From NCBI GenBank assembly GCA_030142905.1, contig JASJOG010000017.1, positions 3,100,501 to 3,164,500 of the forward strand: a stretch of DNA of 64,000 nt, read 5' to 3'. The translations under genes and the position numbers were made by a program. How positions within the stretch are numbered: the stretch's first letter is position 1; every line of letters begins with the position of its first letter. The notes under the pieces were generated by a model, which saw only the letters and a program-made list of their open reading frames with translations, did not search any database and was not told where the DNA came from. This document shows, one piece after another, positions 1 to 11,995 of this stretch. Source of the DNA: Heliopora coerulea. Taxonomy: Eukaryota > Cnidaria > Anthozoa > Scleralcyonacea > Helioporidae.

Positions 1-623
1 TCTGGAGAGCAGTACTGCAAAGTTGATGTGGGACTTTCAATTCCATTTAAAAAAGACGACAACATCCTGACGACCAGACTTGACGTTAGAGGACAAACAA
101 AAGAAAATAATTTGGATTTGCAATATGGCATGCCTACAAGAAGATAACATCAAAACCAAGACGAATAAGAAACGAACAAAGTACCAGTAGTTACCATTCG
201 AAATGTGGGAAAGACGTGTCAAATTCAAAGTGGTCGCGGTTCCAATTGTAATAGGGTGTCTTGGAGGAGGTATCAATAAATCAATCAAGGAAGTGCGAAG
301 AATATTCGAAAATGACGAATTGGCGAAACAAATTGTAGGAACGATGCAAAAGACGGTACTGATGGATAGCGAAACGACACTGAGAAAGACACTTTCAGGA
401 TTAGCTCAATAGGCAGATAACCAAACATGTTTGCCTGTAGGGTAGATTATAGTGAGATTAGCCCAGTTTGAATTACCTGCTATCAACCAATACTACCAAA
501 CAATCAAACCTGACTATCTTCTGCCCTACTTCTGTATTGACGGTGTTAAAAGAACTGTTGTAAAGGGACAGAAAAATTTGGAGGCTATTTATCAATAATG
601 ATTTGTAACTAACATATTTCATA
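1..623 (+). pseudogene. 3' fragment of a degenerate R2/NeSL-like non-LTR retroelement
   Basis: Residues encoded at 203-412 (VAVPIVIGCLGGGINK ... MQKTVLMDSETTLRKTLSGL) resemble the conserved C-terminal tail that follows the nuclease domain of R2/NeSL-type polyproteins in cnidarians. The upstream bases 40-200 continue the same domain in other frames (for example KKDDNILTTRLDVRGQT), so frameshifts separate the parts. The copy is cut by the window edge. It is followed by an AAT/AAC-rich tail at 624-693, after which another related element begins, giving a head-to-tail pair. The family call rests on recalled sequence patterns. Confidence 0.55.
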
Positions 624-693
624 ATAATAATAATAATAATAATAACAATAACAATAATAACAATAACAATAATAACAATAGCAATAATAGCTA
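624..693. repeat. (AAT/AAC)n microsatellite tail
   Basis: An imperfect trinucleotide run of AAT and AAC. It sits where the 3' end of the upstream R2-like copy should be, and the downstream copy ends in a similar short run at about 3707-3727. This suggests both are retroelement 3' tails. Confidence 0.75.
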
Positions 694-699
694 ATGTCA

Positions 700-3600
700 A
701 TAGTTATTTCAGAAGCCTGACGCCAGTAAAAAGAGGGTATCGGACCTTCTGGAAACAACTTGGTGAATTCTAAGTATCGAAACAACGGCTTGCTGACCAA
801 GCTCGACAAGTTAGGGTGAATGATGGTTATCGGAATTTTAGCTGAAGGAAATCAAGAGGAAAATTCAAGAACTTATTGACATGCAGCAGGCAGATGAAAA
901 CAGGTTACTTGGAGAAGAGGAGCCCATGATGGATAGACGCCAGAAAAGATCCCCAGTAGAAACGGAGGCTAGAGGGACAAATTTGTGATTCGAGAAGGGA
1001 CCTTAGAAGAATTGAATGTCTAGCATCAGGAAGACCGCCAAAAACGAAATTCAAGGATACCTTGCACAAGAAATACTGCATGTCTAAAAAGAAAAGTGTT
1101 ACCTGTTGCCATCGAAGAATTAAAGCTAAGAATCACTGCTCCAGCGCATAAAGGAAAGAGTTATGAAAAAGTATAGGCGAAACAGGCTCTTTTACACGAA
1201 TCAAGGGAGGTTCTACAAAGACTTCGAAAGTGAGAACGTTGAATGTCAAACAACACCTAATGCAGAAGAATTCATGGCATTTTATAATACGATTTGGAGT
1301 AATCCAACAGAGCACCGGAGAGATACGGAGTGGCTAAAGTATGTTAGACAAAAGTGCGAGACTGAAGAGCAATGACGTAAGTTGTTGGAAGTAGAGGAGC
1401 TCATGAAAACTCAGCAGAAAATGCCCAACCCGACACCGTTTAGGCCAGAGCTAGTTCACGGATTCTGGCTCAAGAATTTCGCAAGATTGCACAAAAGACT
1501 AACTGAGCAACTGAGTTCTGCTTGTAGTTAAGAAGGGTCCCGTCATGGATGGCGACAGAGAGGACTGTATTTATTGTGAAACACTTGCATGGGAAAAGGA
1601 AGTGGAGCAAGTTATTTCAGACTGATCACGTGTCTCCTAATTATATGGAAGTTACTGACAGGAATGATGGCTGAAGAGATTTACATGTTCCTAGACGAAA
1701 GTAATTTACTCCCTGAAGAACAGAAGGATGTAGGAAGGGGCCAAGAGGGACAAACAATTTGCCGTTTATTGGCAAGGCCATGATGAAGCATGCCAAGACT
1801 CATAGAAAGAACTTATCTACGGTGTGGATAGATTAACGAAAGGCCTACGATATGTTACCCCATTCCTTAATTGTAGAGTGTCTTGACCTCCTTGGCACTG
1901 CAGGTAGTGTCAAGAACCTTGTTTCGGTAAGCATGGAAAATGGGAGAACGCTGCTATCAGCAGGATCTGGGGTGCTTGGAGAGGTGGAGATCAAGAGAGG
2001 CATCTTTCAGGGTGATCCTTTACTACCCTTGCTTTTCGTTCTTTCTTTGATCCCGTTGAGCCACATACTACGAAGAACGCGACGTAGCTTTGAGATCTAT
2101 GGGGAAAAGATCAAGTACTTATTGTTTATAGACGAGTTGTATGCCAAAAACGAAAGAGAGCTAGAGTCCTCGGTCAACGCGGTGCGAGTATTGAGCTGCG
2201 ACATTGGAGTGGACTTTGCCATAAAAAGTGTGCTAAACTAGTCAGTAAAAGAGGGAATGTCACAACCTGGTAGGGAATTGTACCACCAGATGGAGGGGAA
2301 ATCAAATCATTCGAGGAAGAGAGGAGTTACAAATATCTGGGAGTTCAGGAACTAGGCTGATGAGTTCAAGTATGAAGGAATGAAGTGCAATCTAAGCAGG
2401 GAATATTTTCGAGGGTGAAAAAGTTGCTACAGTTGACGTTAAGCGGGGTCAATGTTGTAACTACTATCAATACGTGGGCTGTATCATTGTTGAGGTATTC
2501 CGCTGCTTTCCTATGTCGGACAACAGAAAAATTGAGAGGGTTTGACAGAAGGACCAGACAAAATTTGACTATATTCAGCGTACTACACCTGCGAGATTCC
2601 CCCTGAAGACGCTGTGGACCAAGCGACATTAAATCTAAATAATCACTGACCTGTATCAAAACCTATTGCTTTCATTCAGCATTATATATCAATGAATGCT
2701 GCAAGCAAAATTATGCGAGTCGAGTTTGTAAAATTTTGCTCGCTGCATTCGCTGAAATAATGCAGAAAATACATAATGGATTTAGATGAAGGTCAGCTGC
2801 ATGCATTATATCCAATAGTGCTGCGTGCCTCAGTACTTATCTATTAACAAATTATGTTCCTGAGACCAGAGAGAGGATTTTGATGGCTGCCAGAAAAGGC
2901 ATTGATAGCAATATGGAAACCAAAGAAGAATGTAAAAGGAGGAGATGCGAATAGAGATCTAAGGATTTCAGAGAAAAGGAATTGCACGGGCAGTTCTTTA
3001 GACAGACTGAAAATGTTGCCTCTGATTCCAGTTGATATTGGCTTAGGAAAGAAAGAAACAGAAGGATTGTTGATGGCCGCACAAACACAATCTTAAAGAA
3101 CAAATGCTACGAAAGAAAGGGTTGACAAGACCCCTTTCAGAGCCCTAGCCACTCTATCATGCCGCCTAAAAGGAGACATAATGGAGTGGCCTGGGCTCTA
3201 AAATGGTCTAGAGTGTGGTGAAAAGTGGTTTGAACTCACACCTGTAAATGTCATTGAAAATAGTGATATTAAAGTATTTTGGGAGGTTAGGGTGCAGACG
3301 GATAAGCGGCTAGAACACAACCGCCCTGACATTATTTTTCAAAAACAGAGGAATTGTCAAATTATAGACGTTGCGTGCCCAAGTGATAACAGGGTTGAAA
3401 TTAAAAGAGGATGAGACAATTGATAAATACCGTGACCTAGTTGTGGAGATGGAGGCTTTGTGAAAATTGAAAGAGGTTAAAATTTTACCAGTTGTGAATG
3501 GGGTACTGGAAACTATACCAAGAAATCTGGAAAGGCGTTTAATGGATATTGGCACCAGTATGATGTCGCCTTTACTTCAAAAGACAGTACTCCTGGGAAG

Positions 3601-3727
3601 TGCGAGAATCCTCTGGAGAGTTCTCCGTATCTAGGGTGACTCGTTGACACCCGATCGGGGACGTTATTAGCAGCAATTGTGTTCCATGTGAGCAGCAAAG
3701 AAGATAGTAATAATAACAATAATAATA
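700..3727 (+). mobile_element. Degenerate R2/NeSL-like non-LTR retroelement
   Basis: A single polyprotein can be followed in pieces across many frames. 1163-1375 is the conserved region before the polymerase (RRNRLFYTNQGRFYKDF). 1589-1780 holds RITCL..WKLLTGMMAEEIY, the early RT fingers. 1852-2241 holds the RT palm (GIFQGDPLLPLLFVLSLIPL, the motif B/4 region, then YLLFIDEL where a YxDD-type motif is expected). 2385-2606 holds the thumb (NTWAVSLLRYSAAFL). 3280-3610 holds a restriction-like nuclease motif (RPDII ... CQIIDVACP) and the C-terminal tail. The RPD...D spacing fits the PD-(D/E)XK endonuclease of the R2 superfamily. Stops and frameshifts throughout make it inactive. It ends in a short TAA/AAC run near 3727. 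Exact 5' limit unknown. Confidence 0.75.
1852..2241 (+). pseudogene. Reverse transcriptase palm remnant of the R2-like element
   Basis: This is the longest readable block of the degenerate element. It contains GIFQGDPLLPLLFVL, equivalent to the GxxQGDxLSPLLF motif of R2-type reverse transcriptases, and YLLFIDELYAKNERELESS, equivalent to the F/YxDD region. The second catalytic Asp reads as Glu (FIDEL), so even this block looks catalytically impaired. It belongs to the element at 700-3727 and is not an independent gene. Confidence 0.7.
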
Positions 3728-4218
3728 TCATTGTTGAATCAGTTTCTTTTGTTCTCCTGAAATTGATAAATACTTATCAATCTCATCAAGATACTTATGC
3801 ACTTTCTATCGAAATTTAGCCATTTCTATTCGTTTATCGGGCAAGTTAATTTCTTCTTTTGAAACCGCACCAGCGATGATAAGTCGGTTATATACTTTGA
3901 CCTCAGTGCTTTAGCAATATATCAAACTTCGGGCTTCGCCCTCAGATTGATACGTCGCTTAAGCGCTTTAGTCACGGTATACAACCATTATATAACAATG
4001 GCATTCATCGGAAACGTCTGTGAACGCATTCTCGTAAAAAGCTTGGTTTCATGTCCCATTATGTCTTCCTTAAATTTTCCACAATCAGAAATTAAAAAAA
4101 GTCTCTTCAGTAGCCAAGGATCCGATGCATTTTAAAACACAAGTGACCCAATTTGATTAAAGATTAAAGGTTAGTAGAACTCATTTAACTAAAGAGGACT
4201 TCTGATTTTTAACTTTAC

Positions 4219-7200
4219 CTTGTCTAACATACTGATTTGGATCCCATATCCAGTAATATGGCTGCAACCCATTTCCTCCGCTGCGTCCTCACATAATTCT
4301 TTTGCGGTTGTAGAGGAATCAACTTCAAGCAGCACCTCTCTACCATCCATCAGTTCAAGGGGTACCGTAGGAAATAACATTTGCTCCGCGGCCTAAGTGA
4401 CATTTAAGAAGTTAAGTAAAAAAAAATTTTTAGATAACGAATTGAAATTCATTTCATTTTTTCACCATGTAAATATTTAAAGATTTGAGGATGTATTTGT
4501 TTACCTCCAACTCCAGTGAATTTGGGGGTTGTTTCCGAGTTCCGTTTTTCTTAGTTCTTGCCAGTTTCTGATCGCAGTAGGCGGCATGATCACTTGGCCC
4601 ACATCTCATGACACTCACGAGAACTTTCTCCACCTACGTATTACAACATCATGTAAATATTGAAAACTAGAACGAGAAAATAAAATTAAAAGAAAAAACA
4701 GAAAAGGAAAAAGAAAAAAGTAAGAACACTTTTCCCCTTAAGTTAATTAAACTAGACATGCTACCGGTTTCTTCATAGTTGGAATAACTATGTGCATAGT
4801 TCATTTCTGAGAAGTATGAGAAAACGTCGATGAAAAACAAAAAGAAGGGAATGAAAAATATGTAACCTTTTCCGAAGGAATGAAGCAGCCAAGGCATAAT
4901 GAAAGTAACACCCAACCCTTTACAAGACTTGCACTCGACGGGTTATTTGTAACTTGTTTGCAGAGCTGGCAAAAAATTTCATCCCTGAACAGAAAAGAGA
5001 CAAGGAATTATCAGAACAACTCTTATCTTGCCATATGATAAAATAAAGTACCAAGCATTAGTAAAGATTGGTACCTTAGATGTGGACGATTTATCCCTAG
5101 GCCCACAACGAAACGTAGCTTATCACATGTTGACATCAAGTTATTTAGTGAGTAAGCCTTTTCTGTTTCTTCACCTGATTCTACCTGGAGAGCAGACTAA
5201 AGGACAAAGATAAAGCACTGTATTCACGGTAGTTCAAACAAATTATATGAACATATAAAACAAAATAAGTTTACTGCATAGCAGACAAATCCAACTTAAG
5301 AACAAAGTTTTCTAATTGGATTGTAAGGTTCAAATACCTAAACATTGCACCACTTACGGATTTTGTTTTTACTCGTTGAAGAACCGACGCCGGAAATCAT
5401 TCACCTTTGCATTAAGTAAACACTTCTTTTAATTTAAAGCAACAGTATAATTTTACAGACGTATTTTCGAATTTATTCATTCTTATCAGTGTGGTATGTT
5501 AAATTTTAAAACAAACAAAAAGCTTATAGAAGCGTCTTTATTTTTATCGACGCATTTGCTTAGTTTTCCGGTTTTGTCGGAGGTGTAAAGTGATCATTTT
5601 CACTTTCTTAAAAACAGCATTTGATCTTCTAAAAACTTCTGTATCATGAAAAACTAAATTCACTTTTTTCCTTAATATACAGCTTAAAGAGGTTGAACAC
5701 TTTGGTTGTGTTGCACTAGACGTCATTGAAACCTTCATGTAAGCCGTTAACTGAATTGGTTCATACGTACTCAGGATTGTTGTGATAAATAACATACTGA
5801 TCGGGCGTGTTCAGCACAGAGAGAAACACAATTGTCTCGTTCTTGGTAAAGTGCATGTAATAATATCGGGTTTTATGGAACGATATCGATGCTTTAAAAT
5901 AGCAGACGTCTCAGGTTCATTTCGGAAAGAATGATAATTGCGACATAAAATCACCTTGACTTGGTTATTGAATGAATGAATGGAAATTGAAGTGTAATTT
6001 CGTATTTTACCTACCGTGTCCAAGAAAGTATGTCTAGGTTCTGGTATGTCTCCCATAAACCGTAAAATAGTACTCCAGAGGACTGCGGCAACCTACAGAC
6101 AAAAAATTTATGGTCAAACAATATTTACCAGTAAAATATAATCCTATCTCATCTGTACAAAAAATTTACTAAATTCTCCGTCCTTTCATCTTTTCCAATA
6201 AACTACTTTGCTGCACTACTACACTGCTATAAGTCTTGCTTACATGTTCCTTTTTACTCTCATGAATGCTGTATTTGCCCCTTCAACTGTGTAAGAACTC
6301 TCATAAGCAGCTCCATATTCGTTTTTACCTGCACTTGTATCTTTAGATTGATCTTACCACGCATTTTGAATTTTTTTGTACCATATGGTTTCTGTTGCCC
6401 GTAAAAAATCCCTGAATTGCCATCAAAGTTATGACAAAAACAACACTACCAAGACAGGAGATATTAAAACCGACACAAGTAGTAAGTTGACGTATATACA
6501 GTTCCTGGATTATGAAGACAATGACGACAATAACAATGACAACGACAACAATGAGATTGAGAAAACAACAACGATGATGTTAATGATGATGATAACAATT
6601 ATGACAATGACAACAACAATATCAATGATATCTATAATGATGATGATAATAATGGTGATGGTAGTAGCGACGGCGGTTACAGCAACTACCACGATTGTGA
6701 TTATGGTTGCGACTATGGTAATTGTAATGATCATAGTAATGGCATTAATAACAGTCACAACAATAGAATAATAAGGTACGTAGAACATCTTGAAACTTTG
6801 TTGTCTTCTCGTGACTTTGGCGGCAATTCGACAAGTCTCAGATTTGGTGACCCTGCTATAGTAGACTGAAAATTTGAACTAGACTTTATGAGCAAGCGTC
6901 TAAAACTACATCACTGACAGGTGTTGGCTCCCCTACCTACCCAAAAAATTAAGTACACCTTTCAACATTTCAGTAAACCTGATTTTAGCTCCAGGCTAAG
7001 TAAACTGATCGAGGGCAACATCACTCGTTAGCTGTTGTAGCCATATTCACCCTGATTGTCCAGACTGCTCAGTAATATTATTAGGGATAATCAACAACGC
7101 AGAACTGCGTTAAAAATAACTAACTAACTAAATACACTAATAAATAAATAATAAATAAATAAATAAATATTTCGCCTTGTCTACTGAAATCTCTTCCCGC

Positions 7201-8312
7201 CTTTTGATCTCACGGTCATACACTGTCCTCAGTGCTTGATATATTATTACATAAAGCCGTAAAATGTGTTATTTTAGTCTGTCACTTTTTTACGTGATAT
7301 TAAGTGTGATCTTACAATCAAACGTGACAAAAACTGATTGCTTTAATATCTTTAGAAGGAAAATTTCAAAACTGGTACTCAAGTGCCAATCTTAACTTGC
7401 TGCTATGCAATCTCGAAATAATGATAAGAACAAAAATAAGAGCAAGAACGAGAACAATGAATACAATATTACAGAAAAAAAATTAATAGAACAACGATAA
7501 CAAATTCAACAAAAAGAACCACAACAACGACGACAATTACAGCAAAACATCCGCTAAGGACGGCATTTAACGTATAGTGCCACACAACTTTGAAAGCAAA
7601 CCAAGGATCACACGTGTTGTGAGGTATGAACGCATTTTGAATTCTTAAAGGAAGGTTTACACGCTATGATTAACAGGCCTATTTATCAACCTGATGGATG
7701 AAATTAATTGACGAGTATATCAAATATGTATGACAGAATTCGCCATGTAGGAGTATTCATGATACTCGTTTAATTAACTTGGCACATCAGGATGACAAAC
7801 AAGTCCGCTTACTTGTAATTTGTAAATATACCTTAAGAGGAAATTCTAAATGTTCAAATATGTTTAATCAGTGCGTTCATGTGATACGTAACTGAGATTT
7901 TGATGCTATTACAGTTGACGTCGTCAACACAATGTGGAACTGGCAACTACCTTCAGGAATACCAAATCATTCATCATGTATCGGATGAATAACTCTTTTA
8001 AAAGAGTAGCAAGTAGAGGCAAATAGCTGTCAGTAATCTGCGTGTATTTGTGAACGTGGAAATATTATAGTCATTCTCGTTTTCTTAAGTTCTCTAGCTG
8101 ACATTAACCTCAGTATTATCTAGCCCTGTCTCCGTTAAGTTTACACAAAGCTCTGATTCATAACAAGATTTTAGTATTACATGTTGGTCAACTTGGTCGT
8201 CTAGTGGAAGCAACGGTTCATGTAAACTCTGGGTGGAGTGATAGCGAGTGATGGCCCTCGGAAATTCCTTGGCGGCAAACTCAGCGAACATGGAGTTTCC
8301 TTTGGTTGAAAC
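4219..8312 (-). CDS. Unconventional myosin tail, MyTH4-FERM region (partial, six exons)
   Basis: Six exons join in phase on the minus strand: 8312-8181, 6092-6015, 5184-5075, 4984-4867, 4633-4505 and 4392-4219, giving 247 codons with GT/AG at every junction. The product reads as a complete MyTH4 domain: a start FAEFAAKEF, then [56 protein letters not shown] and [19 protein letters not shown]. The last exon begins the ubiquitin-like F1 lobe of a FERM domain ([19 protein letters not shown]). MyTH4-FERM tails of myosins VII, X, XV and relatives bind microtubules and cargo or adhesion proteins in actin protrusions; the patterns here look most like classes VII/XV. No motor, IQ or remaining FERM exons were found. 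Below 4219 there is only retroelement DNA, so the C-terminus is either far to the left of the window or lost. Confidence 0.88.
6510..6775. repeat. Degenerate GATGAT/AACAAT low-complexity tract
   Basis: The tract is an impure trinucleotide-rich repeat of GAT, AAC and AAT units. Both strands stay open for about 90-130 codons only because the repeat lacks stop codons in some frames. It lies inside a myosin intron. Confidence 0.8.
7120..7172. repeat. (TAAC/TAAA)n microsatellite
   Basis: Short run of TAAC and then TAAA tetranucleotides inside the large myosin intron. Confidence 0.8.
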
Positions 8313-8544
8313 CTGAGAAATAAACAACGTGAAAATATGAGTGAAGTGACAAGAAAAGTATTTTCAATGTAAATTAGCTTTGAAAAAATTCAATTATAAT
8401 GAATCAGAGTCATGCATGTATCCTATATTAAATCCTTTTAGAAATGATACCATTTGTCCTGATGAGCTTCTTTCCATGACTTGTATCTATCTGGCTTTTA
8501 GCAAAGCTTTCCTCAAACATGTCTTTTTACAAACTAATTCTTAC

Positions 8545-8731
8545 ACTCTTTCAGTCTTAATCCAAACATTTCATCCAGACTACGTAATCTCTTTATTCTA
8601 AGTACTTGAGGATGAAGAATGCTTGAGTGACAACCACCTATTATCAATAATTCAACTTTTCCAAAGGAATTTGTTTCAAATGCAACATCTATCATTTTGG
8701 AGTAGTACGCTTTCCAGTTGAAAGGTGCCAA
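8545..8731 (-). CDS. Candidate FERM F3-lobe exon upstream of the MyTH4 exons
   Basis: An open minus-strand block flanked by an acceptor (tatttgtag) and a strong donor (gtaaga). It encodes NWKAYYSKMIDVAFET followed by KVELLIIGGCHSSILHPQVL and LRSLDEMFG. The spacing resembles the PH-like F3 lobe that ends a FERM domain. That would suit a double MyTH4-FERM tail, where this exon ends the first FERM and the exons at 8312-4219 begin the second MyTH4. The exon ends in phase 1, whereas the next known exon starts in phase 0, so at least one small exon between 8313 and 8544 is missing or the call is wrong. Confidence 0.42.
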
Positions 8732-8789
8732 CTACAAATAAATTCAATGTATATGAATAGGAATAAAACTGATTCCGTAATACGTTGCG

Positions 8790-9718
8790 CAGCTTATGAG
8801 CTGTCATAAAAAGCAGGTCTGCCCCATGGTAACTCAAACAGAAAGACGCTCAGTAAATAGTTCACGCGATTCTTGAATGACAGTTTTCTCTTACCACAGA
8901 AATAAAAAAAGAGTTTGAAGAATGGCAGATGAAGCTCAGCACTCTAAGATTGAAGATAAATGAATCAACGTAAAATAAAAAACACAAATTTCCTTTTTTG
9001 GACATCGCATCATAGCAAAAAAAACCCAAACAAAGTACGCATTGATAACTTTTGCAAAGAAGCACACTCTCAATATTTGCATTTTATGCATGCCATCCCG
9101 AACGCACAAATAGCTACACGCTCTGACAAGATAAACACACATTTGTAATGGTAAAGAACAAAAGCTGAACGAAAAAGCGGCAAAGAAAACTCTTATTTTG
9201 TATAAGGAAAAAAAAGAAAATATCGAAAAATACTAATGAGAACGGAAACTGGTAAGGCAAACTGAAAGGAATTCTTCTAGTCAAATCAACAAAGAATATT
9301 GACACCAAAATTCCCAATTAATGCTCTGAAGTCTAAGCGAGAAATGAAAAGTAAGCTGTGCAAAACGGAATTAATATATAGCCGGTGAGAGCTAAACAAT
9401 TTCAAACATTTAACCGAAGCTTAAGGAAATTTTCAAGAAACTTGACTTTTAGCTACGTAATTCCGGTGAGCCAACAGCTATTTCAGTTACAGAAAATTTA
9501 GGGAAGACAAAATAAGGGGAACGCTTGGAGAGTAAAATTTAAGTTAGCCAACAACTTTAAATCAATAAATACGATTTACTGATATCCTGCTCAAAATGCG
9601 TCAGATGTCATACTGGACGAACGGAGAATCTGGACTTAACTCATACACAGTTATACACTACAATTACTGTAAGGTGTATAAAAACAAAAACCATGACCAG
9701 CCGACAACTTCAAAAAGT
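8790..9718. other. No recognisable gene
   Basis: AT-rich DNA upstream of the FERM-like exon. A 49-nt minus-strand block near 8897-8944 has splice-like borders (acceptor tcaatcttag, donor gtaaga), but its product has no recognisable domain, so it is not called. Confidence 0.5.
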
Positions 9719-9860
9719 ATAAAATAAAACATATTCCGAAGAATAATGTCATCTTGAAAACTCAAGATATGAGACAGTTTCAACAATAGTTTTATCTTGC
9801 ATTGACTCATATCTTGAGTTTTCAAGATGACATTATTCTTCGGAATATGTTTTATTTTAT
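9719..9860. repeat. Perfect 55-bp inverted repeat (hairpin)
   Basis: The left arm 9719-9773 and right arm 9806-9860 are exact reverse complements, separated by a 32-nt loop. It is followed within 100 bp by a second hairpin. Perfect arms imply recent origin or strong conservation. No coding content. Confidence 0.92.
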
Positions 9861-9943
9861 GTATAAAAACAATTTACTCAGATTTCATGCAACCATGTAA
9901 GTATCTTAGCTTCACAACTTTTACGTATTGTTACTTGAGATTT

Positions 9944-10062
9944 GTTGTGCTAACCAGCTTACTTATATACAATAAAACCAGTAAGTATTCAGAAAATTGG
10001 ATATAAAATTATATTGAATACTTATTAGTTTTATTGTATATAAGTAAGCTGGTTAGCACAAC
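9944..10062. repeat. 47-bp inverted repeat (hairpin) with two mismatches
   Basis: Left arm 9944-9990 and right arm 10016-10062 pair with only two mismatches around a 25-nt loop. Directly downstream (10077-10115) is a CTGAAGA...CCGAAAC motif of the kind found at Penelope-like element 3' ends, so the pair of hairpins may be terminal structure of such an element. Confidence 0.9.
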
Positions 10063-10076
10063 TTTTTTGATTATTC

Positions 10077-10150
10077 TGAAGAAGGTGGCTGTGCCCCGAA
10101 ACTTCAAATAAAGATTTTTTACTGTTCCTGCCCGATTATTTTATAATATA
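10077..10150 (+). mobile_element. Penelope-like 3' tail with degenerate hammerhead-like motif
   Basis: CTGAAGA, then a GG[T]GGC/GCCCC stem around a TGT loop, then GAAAC, keeps the order of a hammerhead core and stem II. The cleavage triplet is not intact (TTC instead of GUH). An AATAAAG signal follows. No open reading frame of a Penelope element is found next to it. Confidence 0.4.
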
Positions 10151-10841
10151 CTAGGAGCTTAGACTAAAACTGGCTTTCTTATTGACCTGTATATAGATAT
10201 AGTACAGATATAGATATATACAATTCACAACAGTTCAGAACATTTTAGTTTTTTTAGGCAAAAGATTCTTAACAGGTCTGGAATTATATGCAGTGATATA
10301 TGTTAAAGATTATATCACGTGGTTATAATCACTAAAGGTAAAGATGTTGTTAACAATGAACTGAAGAAAACATGAAAAGGTGATGGCGTCTGTTACACTA
10401 AGGAGGAACGCAGTTCTGTCGTACTTAAGGCTCAGTGATCAGCATGAAGGAAGCAATGACTATGCCCTTTCCCGTAGTCCTTTTTATGGGCCTAACTACC
10501 AAAGTTCTTGGTGCAGTCGGACCCATGAAGAAGTACCACAGTTAATGACGAATACTTTCGACAGGTTTGAGCTTCAGTCAAGATTTCTTTATTGATCGTT
10601 TGCGTCGCTACGCAACATAAAAACGTAGCAGCGTATGGAATCAAAGCTCCTTTCTCAAGGGACTTAAAGGTCTACATGGAGTTTCAGGCGACTTCCTGAC
10701 CCCAAAACCAACTACAAATGCAGAACTAAAGAATCTACTAAACCTCCAAACCACTTAAAGATAATCCGTAAGGTTAAGATGCTTCGTTACTAATAAATCA
10801 AGCTTGTAAGTCCAAAATCTGCAAAATATCAATTAGATTTG
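10151..10841. other. No recognisable gene
   Basis: Contains a short GATATA-rich stretch near 10190-10220 and an unremarkable 71-codon plus-strand ORF (10380-10595) that resembles nothing I know and has no convincing splice or promoter context. Confidence 0.5.
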
Positions 10842-10985
10842 TTAATTTCTGTTTAATAGAATTTCTTTGAGTAGATCAACAAGTCCCTTTTGTCCTTCCT
10901 CAGAGATACCTCTAAACTCATACGAATGTTCTCCAAGGAAATCCAGTTTGTCCCCTCCAAACTGATTGCTAAATTGATTGCTAAA
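10842..10985 (-). CDS. Candidate terminal exon of an unidentified minus-strand gene
   Basis: After an AG at 10987-10986 the minus strand is open for 47 codons to a TAA at 10844-10842. The product ends GGDKLDFLGEHSYEF then EEGQKGLVDLLKEILLNRN, a plausible amphipathic C-terminus. A phase-0 start would fit the phase-0 end of the exon at 13451-13346. An overlapping frame is also open, so this could be chance. Function unknown. Confidence 0.25.
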   Translation of the reverse strand, partial: FSNQFSNQFGGDKLDFLGEHSYEFRGISEEGQKGLVDLLKEILLNRN

Positions 10986-11769
10986 CTGCTTCTTACATGA
11001 GGTAAATCAGCTTCCAGTCATGACTTTACGAATCTCTACTGGTCTATCTATATATTTATGTACAAACAAGTAAGCGAAGGGCTAATCTATTCCAAGCCTC
11101 GTTCCAACCACTAAATTTTAAACAAGTTATTTTTCTGTATTATTTACTCCTGTCAATGAGGAACACGTTTTTACTGAAAAGTTTCTTGAAAACTGTCAAG
11201 TATTATTAGCTCGCGTGTATGGATGTTCAAACATTCCCCTTCAATGAACCTGGAACGTTATCGGAATTAATTTCGTGGCGCACTTTTCGATATGATCTTT
11301 TACACCAGCTAAGTCGACACTCAGCACTTACAATATCAATACTTTAAGAATTCTTCGCTCACATTTCACACTATCAGGGATTACCCATTTTCACCAACAC
11401 ACGATGAACAGATGTGACTTTGCTTTGCGGATGACGTTTTCTGCTTTCGTCCTCCGCTTCGTACTTGTACGTCAACACTAAAATGAAGGTTTTGCCGTCG
11501 TCTCGGGGACTTGGGTAAAATGTCTATCTTTATAATGAAAATATTCCTTAAATTTGCCTCAATAACATTTACGTTGATGAGAGACTGCCATCCAGAGGTC
11601 ATTATATCATAAAGACGTGCGGTTTAGTTTCAAAGTAAGTTAACTCAGACATAAGTTATCGGTTTGTCGTCACTTAAGCAAACTCCCTATTTGTTCTTAT
11701 ATATGGCTGGCTTTATGCGCCTTTATATTCGTTAAGATCTCACGTCAAGATTAGTGTAGTTTTGAGCAG

Positions 11770-11995
11770 GACTGTTGGTGGCAGACGTTTCGATTGTCTC
11801 AGCGGCGGTCATCTTCTCCTCTTTTTTGACTCTGAAGGTAACCATAGCTAAGATCGTCAAAACGTCAGCCACGGAACAGTTTTTCTCTAGACTACCTTAA
11901 TTTTGCCAGTATGCCATCACCAAGAGGAACTGATTCTATCGGGCTCAAAGTATTTACTTTATTTCGACTTTTCGCTGAAAGCATCGTCAGGAAAA
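11770..11995 (-). mobile_element. Penelope-like 3' tail motifs (minus strand), degenerate
   Basis: Two motifs of the hammerhead-tail type occur on the minus strand. At 11990-11965 the order is CTGACGA, a GCT/AGC stem, GAAA and GTC, then AAATAAAG. At about 11825-11790 there is GAAGATGACC ... TCGAAACGTC. No coding remains were found beside them. Confidence 0.4.

Larger units (their letters stand above)
6093..8180. other. Intron of the myosin-like gene with low-complexity DNA
   Basis: No exon was recognised between the donor at 8181 and the acceptor at 6092. The stretch contains a GAT/AAT-rich low-complexity tract and a short TAAA run, both listed separately, and otherwise AT-rich unique sequence. 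Confidence 0.6.

Noticed and set aside
6376..6788. 131-codon and 92-codon ORFs on opposite strands
   Set aside because: Low-complexity GAT/AAC repeat; composition reflects the repeat only.
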